From Chitinophagaceae bacterium UBA4407 (lineage in GTDB: Bacteria > Bacteroidota > Bacteroidia > Chitinophagales > Chitinophagaceae): 64,000 nucleotides of DNA. Both the position numbers and the translations under genes were made by a program. The notes under the pieces are model-generated. The model ran no database searches. It was not told the DNA's origin and saw only the letters and a list, made by a program, of their open reading frames with translations. Below are positions 27,037-36,627 of this stretch, in pieces (position 1 is the first letter of the stretch; each line of letters begins with the position of its first letter). The stretch is taken from positions 1 to 64,000 of the forward strand of contig DGQT01000106.1 of NCBI GenBank assembly GCA_002390845.1, read 5' to 3'.

Positions 27037-28017
27037 ATGAAAAAGATATTTATATTTTTTATGGCAATCATATTTGCCGGTTCTTCTGCAATACATGCCC
27101 AAACTATTTACGCCAATACATCTTCAACAGTGTTTTATACCAATGCAACAGTAAGCGTTAAAACAGGGCAGCCCATCATTTATCTCGACGATGTAAATAT
27201 TCCGTCTTCTGTAATGGGAGTGGTTGATTCGCTTGATGTAACAGGCATTACGCTTGCCTTTGGTAAAAACGGCAGACAAATACCTTTGTGGGTTGATTTT
27301 TATTATTCCCAGGTAAACCCAAATGCAACAACACAGAGCGATCTCTGCAATTTTCCGCCGGTTCATTTTGATTCTTTATATGCTTACGGTCGTGGAATGT
27401 TTGGTAATCTTTATAAAACTTTTGGTGATTCGGTACATACCGTTTTTCGTGTTAAAACAACAAAAGATGCTTTGAAAAAAGGCTACAATACTTTTTTTAC
27501 CGGCATGAGTTTTTCCATTGCAAGCGACATTACGAGCTACACCCACGGTCCTTTATTTACAACTGGTGGCACAGCGCAAAACAGCAACAGTCCGCTAACC
27601 TGGTATTACGATGGTGTTAAGGGTGGAAAAGTAAATAAAGTAACCGGGCAGCCTGGCGCTTTTTACCTGGTATTATGGGGTAAGCCCACGGGTTCAAACA
27701 TGCTGCCTGTGCCACTCGTTACCGGTATCAGCAATGCGGCTAACAGCAATGTAAAAACAACAGGTGCGCAATGCAATATTTATCCTAACCCTGCAACCAC
27801 AAGTGCTGCATTGCAACTGCAGCTTGCCAAAGCTTCAAAAGTTAGTGTACAGGTATTTTCTTCCGAAGGCATACTAGTGAATACATCAGACAAAGGTTTA
27901 TTGCCACAGGGAACATCAATGATTACGCTAAACTTAAGTAAACTGGCACAGGGGATTTATCATGTAAAAATTATTGCCGGAGAGACTATAATTAATAAAA
28001 TAATTTCTAAACTATAA
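27037..28017 (+). CDS. secreted protein with type IX secretion C-terminal domain
   Basis: A 326-residue protein with a signal peptide (1-21, IHAQ). Residues 22-235 form a domain of unknown function with beta-rich character. The C-terminal 80 residues carry the T9SS sorting pattern: NIYPNPATTS, SVQVFSSEGILV, and LSKLAQGIYHVKI ending IINKIISKL. It should be delivered to the cell surface by the type IX system. The family of the main domain was not recognised. It is a single gene ending at a bidirectional terminator region shared with the convergent phosphoglucomutase gene. Confidence 0.85.
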   Translation: MKKIFIFFMAIIFAGSSAIHAQTIYANTSSTVFYTNATVSVKTGQPIIYLDDVNIPSSVMGVVDSLDVTGITLAFGKNGRQIPLWVDFYYSQVNPNATTQSDLCNFPPVHFDSLYAYGRGMFGNLYKTFGDSVHTVFRVKTTKDALKKGYNTFFTGMSFSIASDITSYTHGPLFTTGGTAQNSNSPLTWYYDGVKGGKVNKVTGQPGAFYLVLWGKPTGSNMLPVPLVTGISNAANSNVKTTGAQCNIYPNPATTSAALQLQLAKASKVSVQVFSSEGILVNTSDKGLLPQGTSMITLNLSKLAQGIYHVKIIAGETIINKIISKL

Positions 28018-28104
28018 TAGCGTTCAGTATAAGAAATACGCTGCCGGAAAACACCGGAATACAGAGATGCACTGATTGATTTTAATTGAGATAGGTTTTA
28101 TTGT

Positions 28105-28212
28105 TTTGCGACTCCGAAACTACGCTTGAATTAGTGCTTTATAAAGTATCAGAACGTACCAGTGTGCGACGCAACAAAAGCCTCATAGCAATCCTGGCTT
28201 TTGGCTCAAAAA
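28105..28212 (-). repeat. intergenic repeat locus 14
   Basis: GACTCCGAAACTACGCTTG, then GAACGTACCAGTGTGCGACGCAACAAAAGCC, ending TTTGGCTCAAAAAAAA. Confidence 0.85.
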
Positions 28213-28217
28213 AAATA

Positions 28218-28249
28218 AAAATGCTGCTGAAAAACATCAGCAGCATTTT
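28218..28249. terminator. bidirectional terminator hairpin
   Basis: A 13-base perfect stem AAAATGCTGCTGA / TCAGCAGCATTTT with loop AAAACA. The A and T ends give a U-tract in either direction. It sits between the convergent genes ending at 28017 and 28276. Confidence 0.85.
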
Positions 28250-28275
28250 ATAAATAAACATAAAACAATCAAAAA

Positions 28276-30003
28276 TTATTTCAATTTCATATCCTCAATA
28301 ATACCTTTTATTCTTGCCATCAGTGTTGTGTGTGTGGCCTCGTAAGCTTCTTTGTTTGCAAGCTTAGTATTTACGCTGAAATAGAATTTAATCTTTGGTT
28401 CTGTGCCACTTGGGCGTGCAGAAATTTTTGTACCGTCTTCCAGTAAAAACTGGAGTACGTTGCTCTTTGGCAAACTGATGTCCCAAGTTGCGCCGGTTTG
28501 TATATTCTTGCCCACCTGCAGCTGGTAATCCAGCAACTGCAACACTTTTACGCCATTGATTACCGATGGTGGGTTGTTGCGGTAGCTCTGCATCATCTCG
28601 GCAATTTCTTCTTGTCCGCGCATGCCTTTTTTGGTAATGCTGATGAGATGCTCTAAGTAAAAACCATACTGAATATAAAGCTCGATGAGTTTATCGTAGA
28701 GCAGTTTATCGTTGTTCTTTTCATAAGCCGCCATCTCACTTAAAAAGGCTACTGCAGATACAGCATCTTTATCACGCACCTGGTCGCCGATCATCATACC
28801 AAAACTTTCTTCGCCGCCAATTACATAATTTTCTTTGCCTTCTTTTTCTTTAATCAGCTCGGCTATCCATTTAAAACCGGTGAGCACATCGTAGCAGGCA
28901 ACATTGTTTTGTTTGGCCACTTCATTGATCATGTCGGTGGTAACAATTGTTTTAACCACCATATCGTTTGCCCTCGCCAACCCCTTTGCCTTACGGGCTT
29001 CTATCATGTAAGTAAATGCGAGCACTGCAGTTTGATTGCCATTCATCAGCACCCACTCGCCTTTGTTATTTTTAATGGCTATACCCACACGATCCGCATC
29101 AGGATCGGTGCCTAATAAAATATCTGCATCAATCTCTTTTGCTTTCTTTAAACCAATGCTCATGGCCTCTGCTTCTTCGGGGTTGGGGTAAACCACAGTT
29201 GGAAAATTACCATCGGGTTTTGCCTGTTCATCAACAATGGTAACATTGGTAAAACCAAATGCTTCCAGCACCTGCGGCACCAGCATAATACCGCTTCCGT
29301 GAATGGACGTGTACACAATTTTAAGATCGTGCTGATTTGCAATTACTTCGGGGTAAACGCTCAGGCTTTTTACCATCTTAATATATTCCGTATCCACTTC
29401 TTTACCGATGATGGTAATGTTCGCTTCGCCGCCGTTCCATTTTACATCGTCAACACTGGCAACTGCTTCTACTTCGCGTATTACATTTTTATCGTGCGGA
29501 GGCACTAACTGTCCGCCATCATTCCAGTATGCTTTATAGCCGTTGTACTCCTTAGGATTGTGCGAAGCCGTACAAACCACACCGCCATTGCAGCCAAGTA
29601 AGCGTATAGCGAAACTCAATTCCGGCGTGGGCCGCAGCGCATCGAATAAAAAGACTTTTATGCCGTTTGCAGCAAAAACATTTGCAGTGGTCTCGGCAAA
29701 AAAGCGGCTGTTGTTGCGGCAATCGTGGGCAATTGCCATCTTAATTTCGGCACCGGGAAAAGTTTTATTCAGGTAATTGGCAAAGCCCTGAGTAGCCACG
29801 CCAATGGTATATTTATTCATTCGGTTGGGGCCAACACCCATCAAACCACGGATACCGCCGGTACCAAATTCAAGCGTACGGTAAAAACTTTCTGCCAGTT
29901 CATCCGGGCTGTCTTTTTGAAGACGTAAAATTTCATTTTTTGTATCCTGGTCGTAATTTCCGTTAAGCCAGATATTCACCTGGGTTTCGATTGCTGCATC
30001 CAT
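28276..30003 (-). CDS. phospho-sugar mutase (phosphoglucomutase/phosphomannomutase)
   Basis: An alpha-D-phosphohexomutase that moves phosphate between C1 and C6 of a hexose via a phosphoserine. The catalytic serine is S147 in TASHNPKEYNGYK, the metal loop is GTDPDADRVG (about 295-305), the sugar loop includes GGEESFG, and the phosphate-binding loop near the C-terminus is RPSGTEPKIKFY. Length 575 is that of the Bacteroidota/Firmicutes long form. Cytosolic. Whether glucose or mannose is the main substrate is not clear from motifs. Confidence 0.94.
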   Translation of the reverse strand: MDAAIETQVNIWLNGNYDQDTKNEILRLQKDSPDELAESFYRTLEFGTGGIRGLMGVGPNRMNKYTIGVATQGFANYLNKTFPGAEIKMAIAHDCRNNSRFFAETTANVFAANGIKVFLFDALRPTPELSFAIRLLGCNGGVVCTASHNPKEYNGYKAYWNDGGQLVPPHDKNVIREVEAVASVDDVKWNGGEANITIIGKEVDTEYIKMVKSLSVYPEVIANQHDLKIVYTSIHGSGIMLVPQVLEAFGFTNVTIVDEQAKPDGNFPTVVYPNPEEAEAMSIGLKKAKEIDADILLGTDPDADRVGIAIKNNKGEWVLMNGNQTAVLAFTYMIEARKAKGLARANDMVVKTIVTTDMINEVAKQNNVACYDVLTGFKWIAELIKEKEGKENYVIGGEESFGMMIGDQVRDKDAVSAVAFLSEMAAYEKNNDKLLYDKLIELYIQYGFYLEHLISITKKGMRGQEEIAEMMQSYRNNPPSVINGVKVLQLLDYQLQVGKNIQTGATWDISLPKSNVLQFLLEDGTKISARPSGTEPKIKFYFSVNTKLANKEAYEATHTTLMARIKGIIEDMKLK

Positions 30004-30179
30004 ATTTTAAGCATTTTAGATTGGATGGCAAGTTTAAGCAATATTCATGATTTAGATAAAGGAAATTATTATTGACCAAGCTGAAGATTTTTATTGCATC
30101 ACCTCTTTCCAGAATACTTTCGGGATCGGTTTAGGATGTCATTTATAATATTAGTACTGCTACTGGATTAATAAATGTG

Positions 30180-31052
30180 TTAATTCCTTTTGTCCATACC
30201 CCAGGTAAGTTTGGAGCGCAAGGTTGAAAGAAAATTATTTTCGTTAAGCCGTACAAGGCTTACTGTAAATTTTTCTTTTTTTATAGCAAGCTGAATGTCT
30301 TTGTCTACAATTTCTCGGCGCGCATCAAGCGCACAGATAATCTGTTCGGTTCGGCCTTCAATTTCAAATGAAATGATATTACTGTCGGGTATTACAATGG
30401 GGCGCACATTGAGATTGTGGGGTGCTACCGGTGTAATTACAAGGCTTGATGAATCTGGGAATACAATAGGGCCATTACAACTCATATTATAGCCGGTAGA
30501 GCCGGTTGGCGTTGCAACGATTACGCCATCGCACCAGTAAGTATTTAAGAATTCGCCGTTAAGGTAGGTATGAACTTTAATCATTGGAGAAATATCCCGC
30601 TTATGAATGGCGAATTCGTTTAGTGCAAAGGGGGTATCGCCAAATAATGGAATGCTTGCATCCAGGTGAATAAGCGTACGTTTATCTACCACATAAGTAC
30701 CACTTACAAGGGCATCTACTGCAAGTGTTAATTCTTCTTTGCCAATGCCTGCAAGAAAGCCAAGCCTGCCAAAATTGATACCCAGGATTGGAATATTTTT
30801 ATCGCGAACCAAAGCAACTGCGTCAAGTATAGTACCATCGCCACCAAGGCTGATAAGGCAGTCAACCGTTTCATCGAGTTCGGAGGGTTGAGAAAAAATA
30901 GTAATGCCTTTGGAATCTACTGCCAGGTTGTAAGCAGCAAGAGATTCCAGCAGCAGAATACTGATATTGTGCTTTTGTAACTCTGTGAGCAGTATGATTA
31001 ATTGCGTTTTGAGATCGTGGTCTAACCCGCGGCTGTAAATGGCTACTTTCAT
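30180..31052 (-). CDS. nadK: NAD kinase
   Basis: Phosphorylates NAD to NADP using ATP. The GGDGT motif is at residues 70-74, and the second motif (GSTGYNMSCNGPIV) and VTPVAPHNLNVRPIV follow. Length 290 is standard. Cytosolic. In related genomes nadK often sits near a CBS protein and a BamA-like gene; both are present here (33051 and 31330) but separated by gaps with repeats. Confidence 0.96.
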   Translation of the reverse strand: MKVAIYSRGLDHDLKTQLIILLTELQKHNISILLLESLAAYNLAVDSKGITIFSQPSELDETVDCLISLGGDGTILDAVALVRDKNIPILGINFGRLGFLAGIGKEELTLAVDALVSGTYVVDKRTLIHLDASIPLFGDTPFALNEFAIHKRDISPMIKVHTYLNGEFLNTYWCDGVIVATPTGSTGYNMSCNGPIVFPDSSSLVITPVAPHNLNVRPIVIPDSNIISFEIEGRTEQIICALDARREIVDKDIQLAIKKEKFTVSLVRLNENNFLSTLRSKLTWGMDKRN

Positions 31053-31189
31053 TTTTTGAACTTAATAATTGGGGATGTAAATGTAAAGGTTTAGTGTTAC
31101 AGGGCAGAATGCCTTTAAGTTTTTCTGAATTTTCGCATTAAGGCGTATTGTGCTGTATTGCAATAAAAGATAAACCAGGAAAAGTGCGA

Positions 31190-31322
31190 TACCGAAGCTG
31201 GTTCTTTCTGAAATGAATTCGGAACAGGCTGCTTCACTTCGCTTAAATGTTGCCATGTAAAAGGAACTTTGAACCGAGCGTGGCAAGAGTAGCTTAATAG
31301 TTGTTCCATTGCCGGGTTAATA
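31190..31322 (-). repeat. intergenic repeat locus 15, long variant
   Basis: Contains AATTCGGAACAGGCTGC, GCTTAAATGTTGCCATG, GAACCGAGCGTGGCAAG and GCCGGGTTAATAA. This is the reverse complement of the module at 36340-36440. Confidence 0.8.
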
Positions 31323-31329
31323 ATGGCTG

Positions 31330-32781
31330 TTAAAAATCTGTTCGCACGTGAAAAAACAAGCCGTTACCGCCCAACTGGTTAAAGCTGTACTCGAATTTAA
31401 ATACAATATCGTAGGGTGCAACAAGCATATCGAGCCCTATGGTTTGGGTATGCAATAATTTATTGCTTAACAGGCTGTTGCCCGGAATTTTACTGTAAGA
31501 ATAACCAACATCGGTACCGGCTTTAAGAAAAAAACGGAAAGGAATTGTTACTTCTTTTTTACTTCCGGGCGGGGTTTTAAGTACCATAGAAAAAATTTCT
31601 CTGCGCAGTGTAGCGCGGCCCATTACCCCCGCAACCCCATCTACCACATAATACTCCAACCCCCGCAGAAAAGCATCGCCGTAACCGAACAGTTGCTGGT
31701 TATAAAAGGGCTGGTTAAACGGCAGTTTTAATATGCCGGCACTTTGAAGATAAAGGTTTGTTTTTGTGGTAACAGGTATTGCATAATTAGCGTGATACTG
31801 TAATTGTGTTAGATCCATTTCTTTATTTAAACCGCGGCGTATAATACTTACATCGCCTAAAAACCCTTTGGAAGGGTATGCATTATAATCTGTATTGGCA
31901 TATTGCATGGTGTAAGAAAGCTCGGGGTATGAGACCTTTGTTTTACTTCCGGGATAATAATTGGGATTGAGGGCTACAATTGTATCACTTACTTCGCTCT
32001 TTACGTAAGCGAACTTGAATGTATGTCGTGTTTTTATTGCAGGCCTGTACAGGTAGGCAATCTCTCCGCGTATGCTTTGCAAAACAAATTTATCCTGTTT
32101 AAAAAAAGCCTGTTTACTTTGATCTGTTCCATAATTCAGCTCCCGTTGGTTTGCATAGCTAAAAAAAATACTGTAACCACTTTTAAGTGAATTGAATGCA
32201 TAAGGCTGTTCGTATTTCAGTTGCACCTGCCTGCTGTACCCGGCAATAAGATTGATACCAAGTTTATCATTGCGGCCACTTACATTGTTTTGCTGAAACT
32301 TGATGCCATAATTAACCCTGTTAAGGCTGGCTTTTTGTTCAACCCACCACTGATTAAAATTGCGGTCAACCAGTTTAAAATAAGGCAACGGAAAAAGGTA
32401 CCAGCGTTCTTTTACATCTATATTTATAAATACCAGGCCTGCCTGATTGCTATGTATGTAAACAGATACGGTTGTAAAAAGTGAGGTATTCATTATCTGT
32501 TGCTGGCTGAGCACCATTTTTTTTTCAAGCTCACTTATTTGTATATATGCTCCCTGCCTGAAGGCAATTTCTCTTTCAATAATGAATGGCAGCGTTTTTT
32601 TGTTGCCGTGTATGGTTATATCTGCTATTAATACCAGGGAAGTATCAACTGTGTTGCTGATTGTGGCTTTTTGATAATTGGCTATAGAATCATTATGTGC
32701 AGGAAATTCTGCCTGCGCAAACGCAAACGTGGGCACGCTAAAACAAATCCAAATTAATATCTGCCTTTTCCAATAGGTCAT
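31330..32781 (-). CDS. BamA/Omp85-like outer membrane protein
   Basis: An outer-membrane beta-barrel of the Omp85 superfamily. A signal peptide (1-22, FAFAQ) is followed by a POTRA-like segment (IADITIHGNKKTLPFIIEREIAF, about 53-75), and then a barrel with many alternating hydrophobic strands ending in a C-terminal aromatic residue (RTDF). With one or two POTRA units and 483 residues it is shorter than BamA itself and nearer to the small Bacteroidota BamA-like/TamA-like proteins. Its exact role in outer-membrane protein or lipid transport is not known. Confidence 0.85.
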   Translation of the reverse strand: MTYWKRQILIWICFSVPTFAFAQAEFPAHNDSIANYQKATISNTVDTSLVLIADITIHGNKKTLPFIIEREIAFRQGAYIQISELEKKMVLSQQQIMNTSLFTTVSVYIHSNQAGLVFINIDVKERWYLFPLPYFKLVDRNFNQWWVEQKASLNRVNYGIKFQQNNVSGRNDKLGINLIAGYSRQVQLKYEQPYAFNSLKSGYSIFFSYANQRELNYGTDQSKQAFFKQDKFVLQSIRGEIAYLYRPAIKTRHTFKFAYVKSEVSDTIVALNPNYYPGSKTKVSYPELSYTMQYANTDYNAYPSKGFLGDVSIIRRGLNKEMDLTQLQYHANYAIPVTTKTNLYLQSAGILKLPFNQPFYNQQLFGYGDAFLRGLEYYVVDGVAGVMGRATLRREIFSMVLKTPPGSKKEVTIPFRFFLKAGTDVGYSYSKIPGNSLLSNKLLHTQTIGLDMLVAPYDIVFKFEYSFNQLGGNGLFFHVRTDF

Positions 32782-32969
32782 TATAATATGCTGCGATTGC
32801 GGTGAGCGGTAAAAATAGTTTTATTGTGCACTTCCCCCGTTTTATATTTATTTTTTAACAACCGGCTAATGCTTTTTTAATAAAAATGGCTAAGGCTGTG
32901 GTGGACTTTGAAACTGTTTAAATTTAGTTTGCAAAACTGCGGTGGAACCGGAACGATGCTATTTTTTCT

Positions 32970-33035
32970 ACAGATGAAGGGATTGCGACGCAACTAAAGA
33001 TGCTATGAAAGTTGCTGCTGGTATTAGAATTATTC
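32970..33035 (-). repeat. intergenic repeat locus 16
   Basis: GATGAAGGGATTGCGACGCAACTAAAGATGC. The same form of core occurs at 55320. Confidence 0.7.
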
Positions 33036-33050
33036 ATTTTGGGCAGCTTC

Positions 33051-33710
33051 TTAAATATTAAGGTACGTCATTAGCAAATCGTAGTTTTGCTTTAGCTCGT
33101 TTTCATAGTCTTCCTCGCCAAAATAATAGCGTATTACATATTCGTAACGCTGCAGGGTAGCAATAATATCAGAAATTCCAATCTTATTTATTTTAACGGT
33201 AACAATTAAAAGTCCTGTAGTGGCTTCTGTGCAGGTATTTAACTGGGTAATGGCTGCATCATTGGTTTCAATAAGCCTACTTAATTCACCCATTGAAAAG
33301 TTGCGCCTGTCCATTTCCAGAACAATAATACCGCCTTTATCTTCTACACTTAAAAATCCTGCAAGTGAGCGGATTAATTTCTTTTGAGTAATAATTCCTT
33401 TGATTTCCCCATTCTTATCTATTGCGGGAACTACAGAAGTATCGAAATGGGCCGCCTGCCTTAAAGCAGTTAAAAAATGCTCGTCGGGCAAAACAGATAC
33501 ATTAATAAACTGATGCTGAAGTGCAGCAAGCATATCTGTATCTGCAGCGTCTGTAAGATCATCTTTGCTTATTATGCCTGCAAATTTTTCATCTTCGGTA
33601 ACCGGAAGGTGCTGCACATCGTAATCCTCCATCAGGTTCATGGCAAACTCAACCTTGTCTGTTGTGGTAAGTTGTGGAAAAGCAGGTTCTATGATTTCGG
33701 ATATCAGCAT
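33051..33710 (-). CDS. CBS domain protein
   Basis: A cytosolic protein with two CBS motifs (about residues 1-60 and 65-125), which usually bind adenosyl ligands and regulate partner activity, followed by an ACT-like C-terminal part (about 130-200, with TTGLLIVTVKINKIGISDI). The frame extends ten codons further, but the ATG at 33710 begins the CBS domain directly (MLISEIIEPAFPQL) and is chosen. Length 219. It is followed on the same strand by nothing close; the hydrolase gene 36 bases upstream is in the same direction and may be co-transcribed. Confidence 0.88.
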   Translation of the reverse strand: MLISEIIEPAFPQLTTTDKVEFAMNLMEDYDVQHLPVTEDEKFAGIISKDDLTDAADTDMLAALQHQFINVSVLPDEHFLTALRQAAHFDTSVVPAIDKNGEIKGIITQKKLIRSLAGFLSVEDKGGIIVLEMDRRNFSMGELSRLIETNDAAITQLNTCTEATTGLLIVTVKINKIGISDIIATLQRYEYVIRYYFGEEDYENELKQNYDLLMTYLNI

Positions 33711-33746
33711 GTAAATAATCGTATATATTTTGTAAGACAATAAAAA

Positions 33747-34529
33747 TCAGGCTACCGTTGCAGCAGGATGCATGAGTTTAGTAAGAAACTGTTCAAGTAT
33801 TTTATTGAATTCGCCCGGAACTTCCATCATTGGGGCATGGCCGCATTTATCTATAAAATAAAGTTCGCTGTTTGGAATCAGTTTATGGAATTCCTGCGCC
33901 ACAAAGGGCGGCGTAATAGTATCGTTATTGCCCCAAACCAGTAAGGTTGGTTTTGAAATCTGGCTCAATTCTTCGCCAAGGTTATTGCGTATGGCGCTTT
34001 TGGCAAGCGATATTATTTTAATTACTTTAATACGGTTATTGCACATATCGTAAACTTCATCAACCAGTTCTTTGGTAGCGGTGGCGGGGTCGTAAAAAGT
34101 AAGTTCTGTTTTGCGTTTAATGTATTCGTAGTCGCCGCGCTTTGGGTAAGTATCGCCCATTCCGTTTTCGAATAATCCCGAGCTGCCGGTAAGGATGAGC
34201 GATTTAATTCTTTCGGGGTGTTTTAATACATGAATCAAAGCAACATGGCCACCAAGCGAATTGCCCATCAGGTGAATGTTGCTGTAGTTTTTTGTTTCCA
34301 GGAATTTATGAACATATTTTGCAAGGCCGCCTACGGTTGTATGAAATAAATCCAGCTCAAATAACGGCAGAAGTGGCACTACCACTTTATATGAATTCCT
34401 GAAATGTTCAATGATGTACTGAAAGTTACTTAATGCCCCAAAAAGGCCATGCAGTAACACCAAAGGCTCACCCTCACCCTCCTCTATAAACCTGAGTTTA
34501 TCAATTTGTTTTATCTCGTAATTCATCAA
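33747..34529 (-). CDS. alpha/beta hydrolase
   Basis: An alpha/beta-fold hydrolase without a signal peptide. The oxyanion-side motif LLHGLFG is near residue 25, the nucleophile is S91 in GNSLGGHVAL, an acid candidate is in LVWGNNDTITPP, and the catalytic histidine is in DKCGHAPMMEVP. Length 260. The substrate is unknown; esterases, lactonases and C-C hydrolases share these motifs. Two adjacent ATG codons begin the frame. It probably forms a unit with the CBS gene 36 bases downstream. Confidence 0.88.
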   Translation of the reverse strand: MMNYEIKQIDKLRFIEEGEGEPLVLLHGLFGALSNFQYIIEHFRNSYKVVVPLLPLFELDLFHTTVGGLAKYVHKFLETKNYSNIHLMGNSLGGHVALIHVLKHPERIKSLILTGSSGLFENGMGDTYPKRGDYEYIKRKTELTFYDPATATKELVDEVYDMCNNRIKVIKIISLAKSAIRNNLGEELSQISKPTLLVWGNNDTITPPFVAQEFHKLIPNSELYFIDKCGHAPMMEVPGEFNKILEQFLTKLMHPAATVA

Positions 34530-34747
34530 TTATTTTTTCTGGCAATCAATAGAAATGGATCAATCAGTACAAATAAAAAGAAATCAATCGAAAAAACCTG
34601 ATTATCCGGTATTTAATTATCTGTTTTCTTCCTAGTGCTAAAATACTTTTTTTTTGCTGCACTGTACTATTTATTAATGCTGCAGCACTTAAACAGGGTT
34701 ACCCGGTTTAAATTTGGTACTGTTGTTTAGATTATAAAGATGATTTT

Positions 34748-34917
34748 TTGGGGCGATCGGGCTTAAGTATTTCATGGCATCGCCGGTTGTGTCACTCACT
34801 TGTACGGTTGGAAAAATGGTCGACAGTCGACGGTCAATGGTCGACCGAAGATTCTTCAGTACAAGAGTGCGACGCAAGAAAAGCTTCATTGTAAAACTTC
34901 TGTTGGGCCCCAAAAAT
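34748..34917. repeat. intergenic repeat locus 17, inverted composite
   Basis: Forward arm: ATCGGGCTTAAG, then CCGGTTGTGTCACTCACTTGTACGG. A GTCGACAGTCGAC palindrome with a GGTCGACC lies in the middle (34818-34850). Reverse arm: GTACAAGAGTGCGACGCAAGAAAAGC ending TTGGGCCCC. It pairs the two subtypes as locus 5 does. Confidence 0.85.
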
Positions 34918-35675
34918 TATTCTTTATTTATAGCGGTTATCAGCTCCTGTGCCTTAACGTAAAGATCTTCGCCCTGCGGAATTGTTTGCAGCACATTAAC
35001 ACATTCAGTGTTTTTATGCTGTTTCAGGTACAACATTGCGGTTAGCCAAACAGCATCGTATTTATAGGCTGAAACGCCTGATGCAACTGCATTTAATAAT
35101 GCCTGTGCATTTTCGTATTTGTTGGTTTCTATGTAACAGCGGCTGAGAATAAGTTTGAACTGCGCATTTGCAGAGTCTTGTTTTAATGCCTGTGTAAGCA
35201 ATGGTATAACTGCAGCATACTGATCGCTGTTATAATAACCGGTTGCCTTTGCCAAATCTTGCTGGTTGGTAGTACCACGGCTTGTTAAAGAAATTGTTTC
35301 ATGGCCTATGTATGCCGCATAAAGGTCGGCCTTATTATTTTTTGAAAACTGCCAGAATACAATACCAGCGATTGCAATAAACATGGCTGCCACTGCAGTG
35401 AGTTTGTACCATTTATTTCGATTCAATTTTATAACCGGCGCTGCTGCATTTTTAAAATGTGGAACGCTTACCTGCTGCAATTTTTTTTTAAGTGCTTCGC
35501 CACCGGTTTTATTTTTAAGAATGCCGGGCATGTCATTGTTCAGCACCTTAAATATTTGTACGGCTTCAGCCAGTTCAGCATCTTGCAGTAACTCCTTTTC
35601 AAAAGCTGCCAATGCATCACCCGTTAATTCGTTGCTTACGTATTGTTCTATTGTATGGTATTGCTCCTCCCTCAT
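34917..35675 (-). CDS. membrane-anchored TPR protein, probable anti-sigma partner
   Basis: A 252-residue protein with an N-terminal cytosolic segment of about 87 residues (MREEQYHTIEQYVSNELTGDALAAFEKEL), one transmembrane helix (about 90-108) and periplasmic TPR-like repeats (ATGYYNSDQYAAVIPLL, KLILSRCYIETNKYENAQALL). The N-terminal pattern resembles anti-sigma factors of Bacteroidota. The ECF sigma gene lies 7 bases upstream in the same operon, which supports this. It probably holds the sigma factor at the membrane until a periplasmic signal arrives. Confidence 0.8.
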   Translation of the reverse strand: MREEQYHTIEQYVSNELTGDALAAFEKELLQDAELAEAVQIFKVLNNDMPGILKNKTGGEALKKKLQQVSVPHFKNAAAPVIKLNRNKWYKLTAVAAMFIAIAGIVFWQFSKNNKADLYAAYIGHETISLTSRGTTNQQDLAKATGYYNSDQYAAVIPLLTQALKQDSANAQFKLILSRCYIETNKYENAQALLNAVASGVSAYKYDAVWLTAMLYLKQHKNTECVNVLQTIPQGEDLYVKAQELITAINKE

Positions 35676-35682
35676 TTTTCTT

Positions 35683-36261
35683 TTACCAAAGCAGTGTTTT
35701 ATATTCGGGTGATTGTTTTATCAATGCTGAAAGTTTACCCATACACTCGCTTTTTTTCTTTCTTATATAAGCATAAGTATTGTTGAGTAATGCTGCCACT
35801 TCATCCAAAGGTTTACCGCTCCATGCAAGTTCCAAAACTTTGCGGCAACCTTCGCCAAGTTGTTCAAATTTTTTTTCGAGCAATAACCTGCGTTTATTGT
35901 TATTTATTACCGCTTCGGCTTCTTTAAAAACATCTGTTCCTGTTTCATATTGCGCATCGCCACTGTTTGTTACAGGCTGGCGGCTTTTTTTCCGCAGTTG
36001 CATCAGCCATAAGTTTTTGCAAATGGTGTAAAGAAATGCCTCGAACGGACAGGTAAGCATAAAATTACCGGTAACCGCTTTATGATAAATTGCCACGAGA
36101 GCATCCTGCATAATATCGTCTGCATCTGTTTCTGAGCCTGCATTCTGCAGCACCAGTAATTTTATTTTGCCCGCAAAACGCGTATAAATTTCACTGAGTA
36201 ATTCAGTGTTATTATTTACCAGGGCCTCTATATATTTTGTATCAGGGTGCGGATTTGCCAT
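35683..36261 (-). CDS. ECF RNA polymerase sigma-70 factor
   Basis: An alternative sigma factor. Region 2 is seen as DADDIMQDALVAIYHKA and FEAFLYTICKNLWLMQLRKK (about 44-90). Region 4 is CRKVLELAWSGKPLDEVAALLNNTYAYIRKKKSECMGKL (about 135-175), a helix-turn-helix. Length 192. It is co-transcribed with the membrane TPR protein and divergent from the secreted protein and CHAT gene at 36628-41071, which are natural candidates for its regulon. Confidence 0.92.
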   Translation of the reverse strand: MANPHPDTKYIEALVNNNTELLSEIYTRFAGKIKLLVLQNAGSETDADDIMQDALVAIYHKAVTGNFMLTCPFEAFLYTICKNLWLMQLRKKSRQPVTNSGDAQYETGTDVFKEAEAVINNNKRRLLLEKKFEQLGEGCRKVLELAWSGKPLDEVAALLNNTYAYIRKKKSECMGKLSALIKQSPEYKTLLW

Positions 36262-36324
36262 GCAGTTAATTAGAAAGAATGAAAATATATTTTTTTATTG
36301 GTTATTGGTTATTTGAGGAATTTT

Positions 36325-36465
36325 TTTTTGCGCCGGGCAATATTACTGCTATGAGGCTTTTGTTGCCACGCTCGTTTCACAGTTCCGTTTTCATGGCGAC
36401 ATTTAAGCGAAGCGTGGCAGCCTGTTCCGAATTCATTTCGGGATCGCACACTGATACTCTTGGGA
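36325..36465 (+). repeat. intergenic repeat locus 18, long variant
   Basis: TTTTTTTTTGCGCCGGGC, then TTGTTGCCACGCTCGTTTCAC, ATTTAAGCGAAGCGTGGCAG, and the small palindrome CCGAATTCATTTCGGG. Nearly the same module recurs at 58778 and, inverted, at 31190. Confidence 0.85.
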
Positions 36466-36627
36466 ATGCTGTTCAGCAATGGGCTACAATCTTACTGGTT
36501 GTAATGTGTTTACTTAATGTACTTAAAGACCTTTCATATTTTTTTACATTACCAGGGTAACAAAAAAAATAATACGGCAATACTATTGAAATGAGTAATT
36601 TAAATCTTAAATCTAAAACTCTTAACT

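Noticed and set aside
36279..36560. 93-codon open frame between the sigma gene and the secreted-protein gene
   Set aside because: It is almost wholly repeat locus 18.
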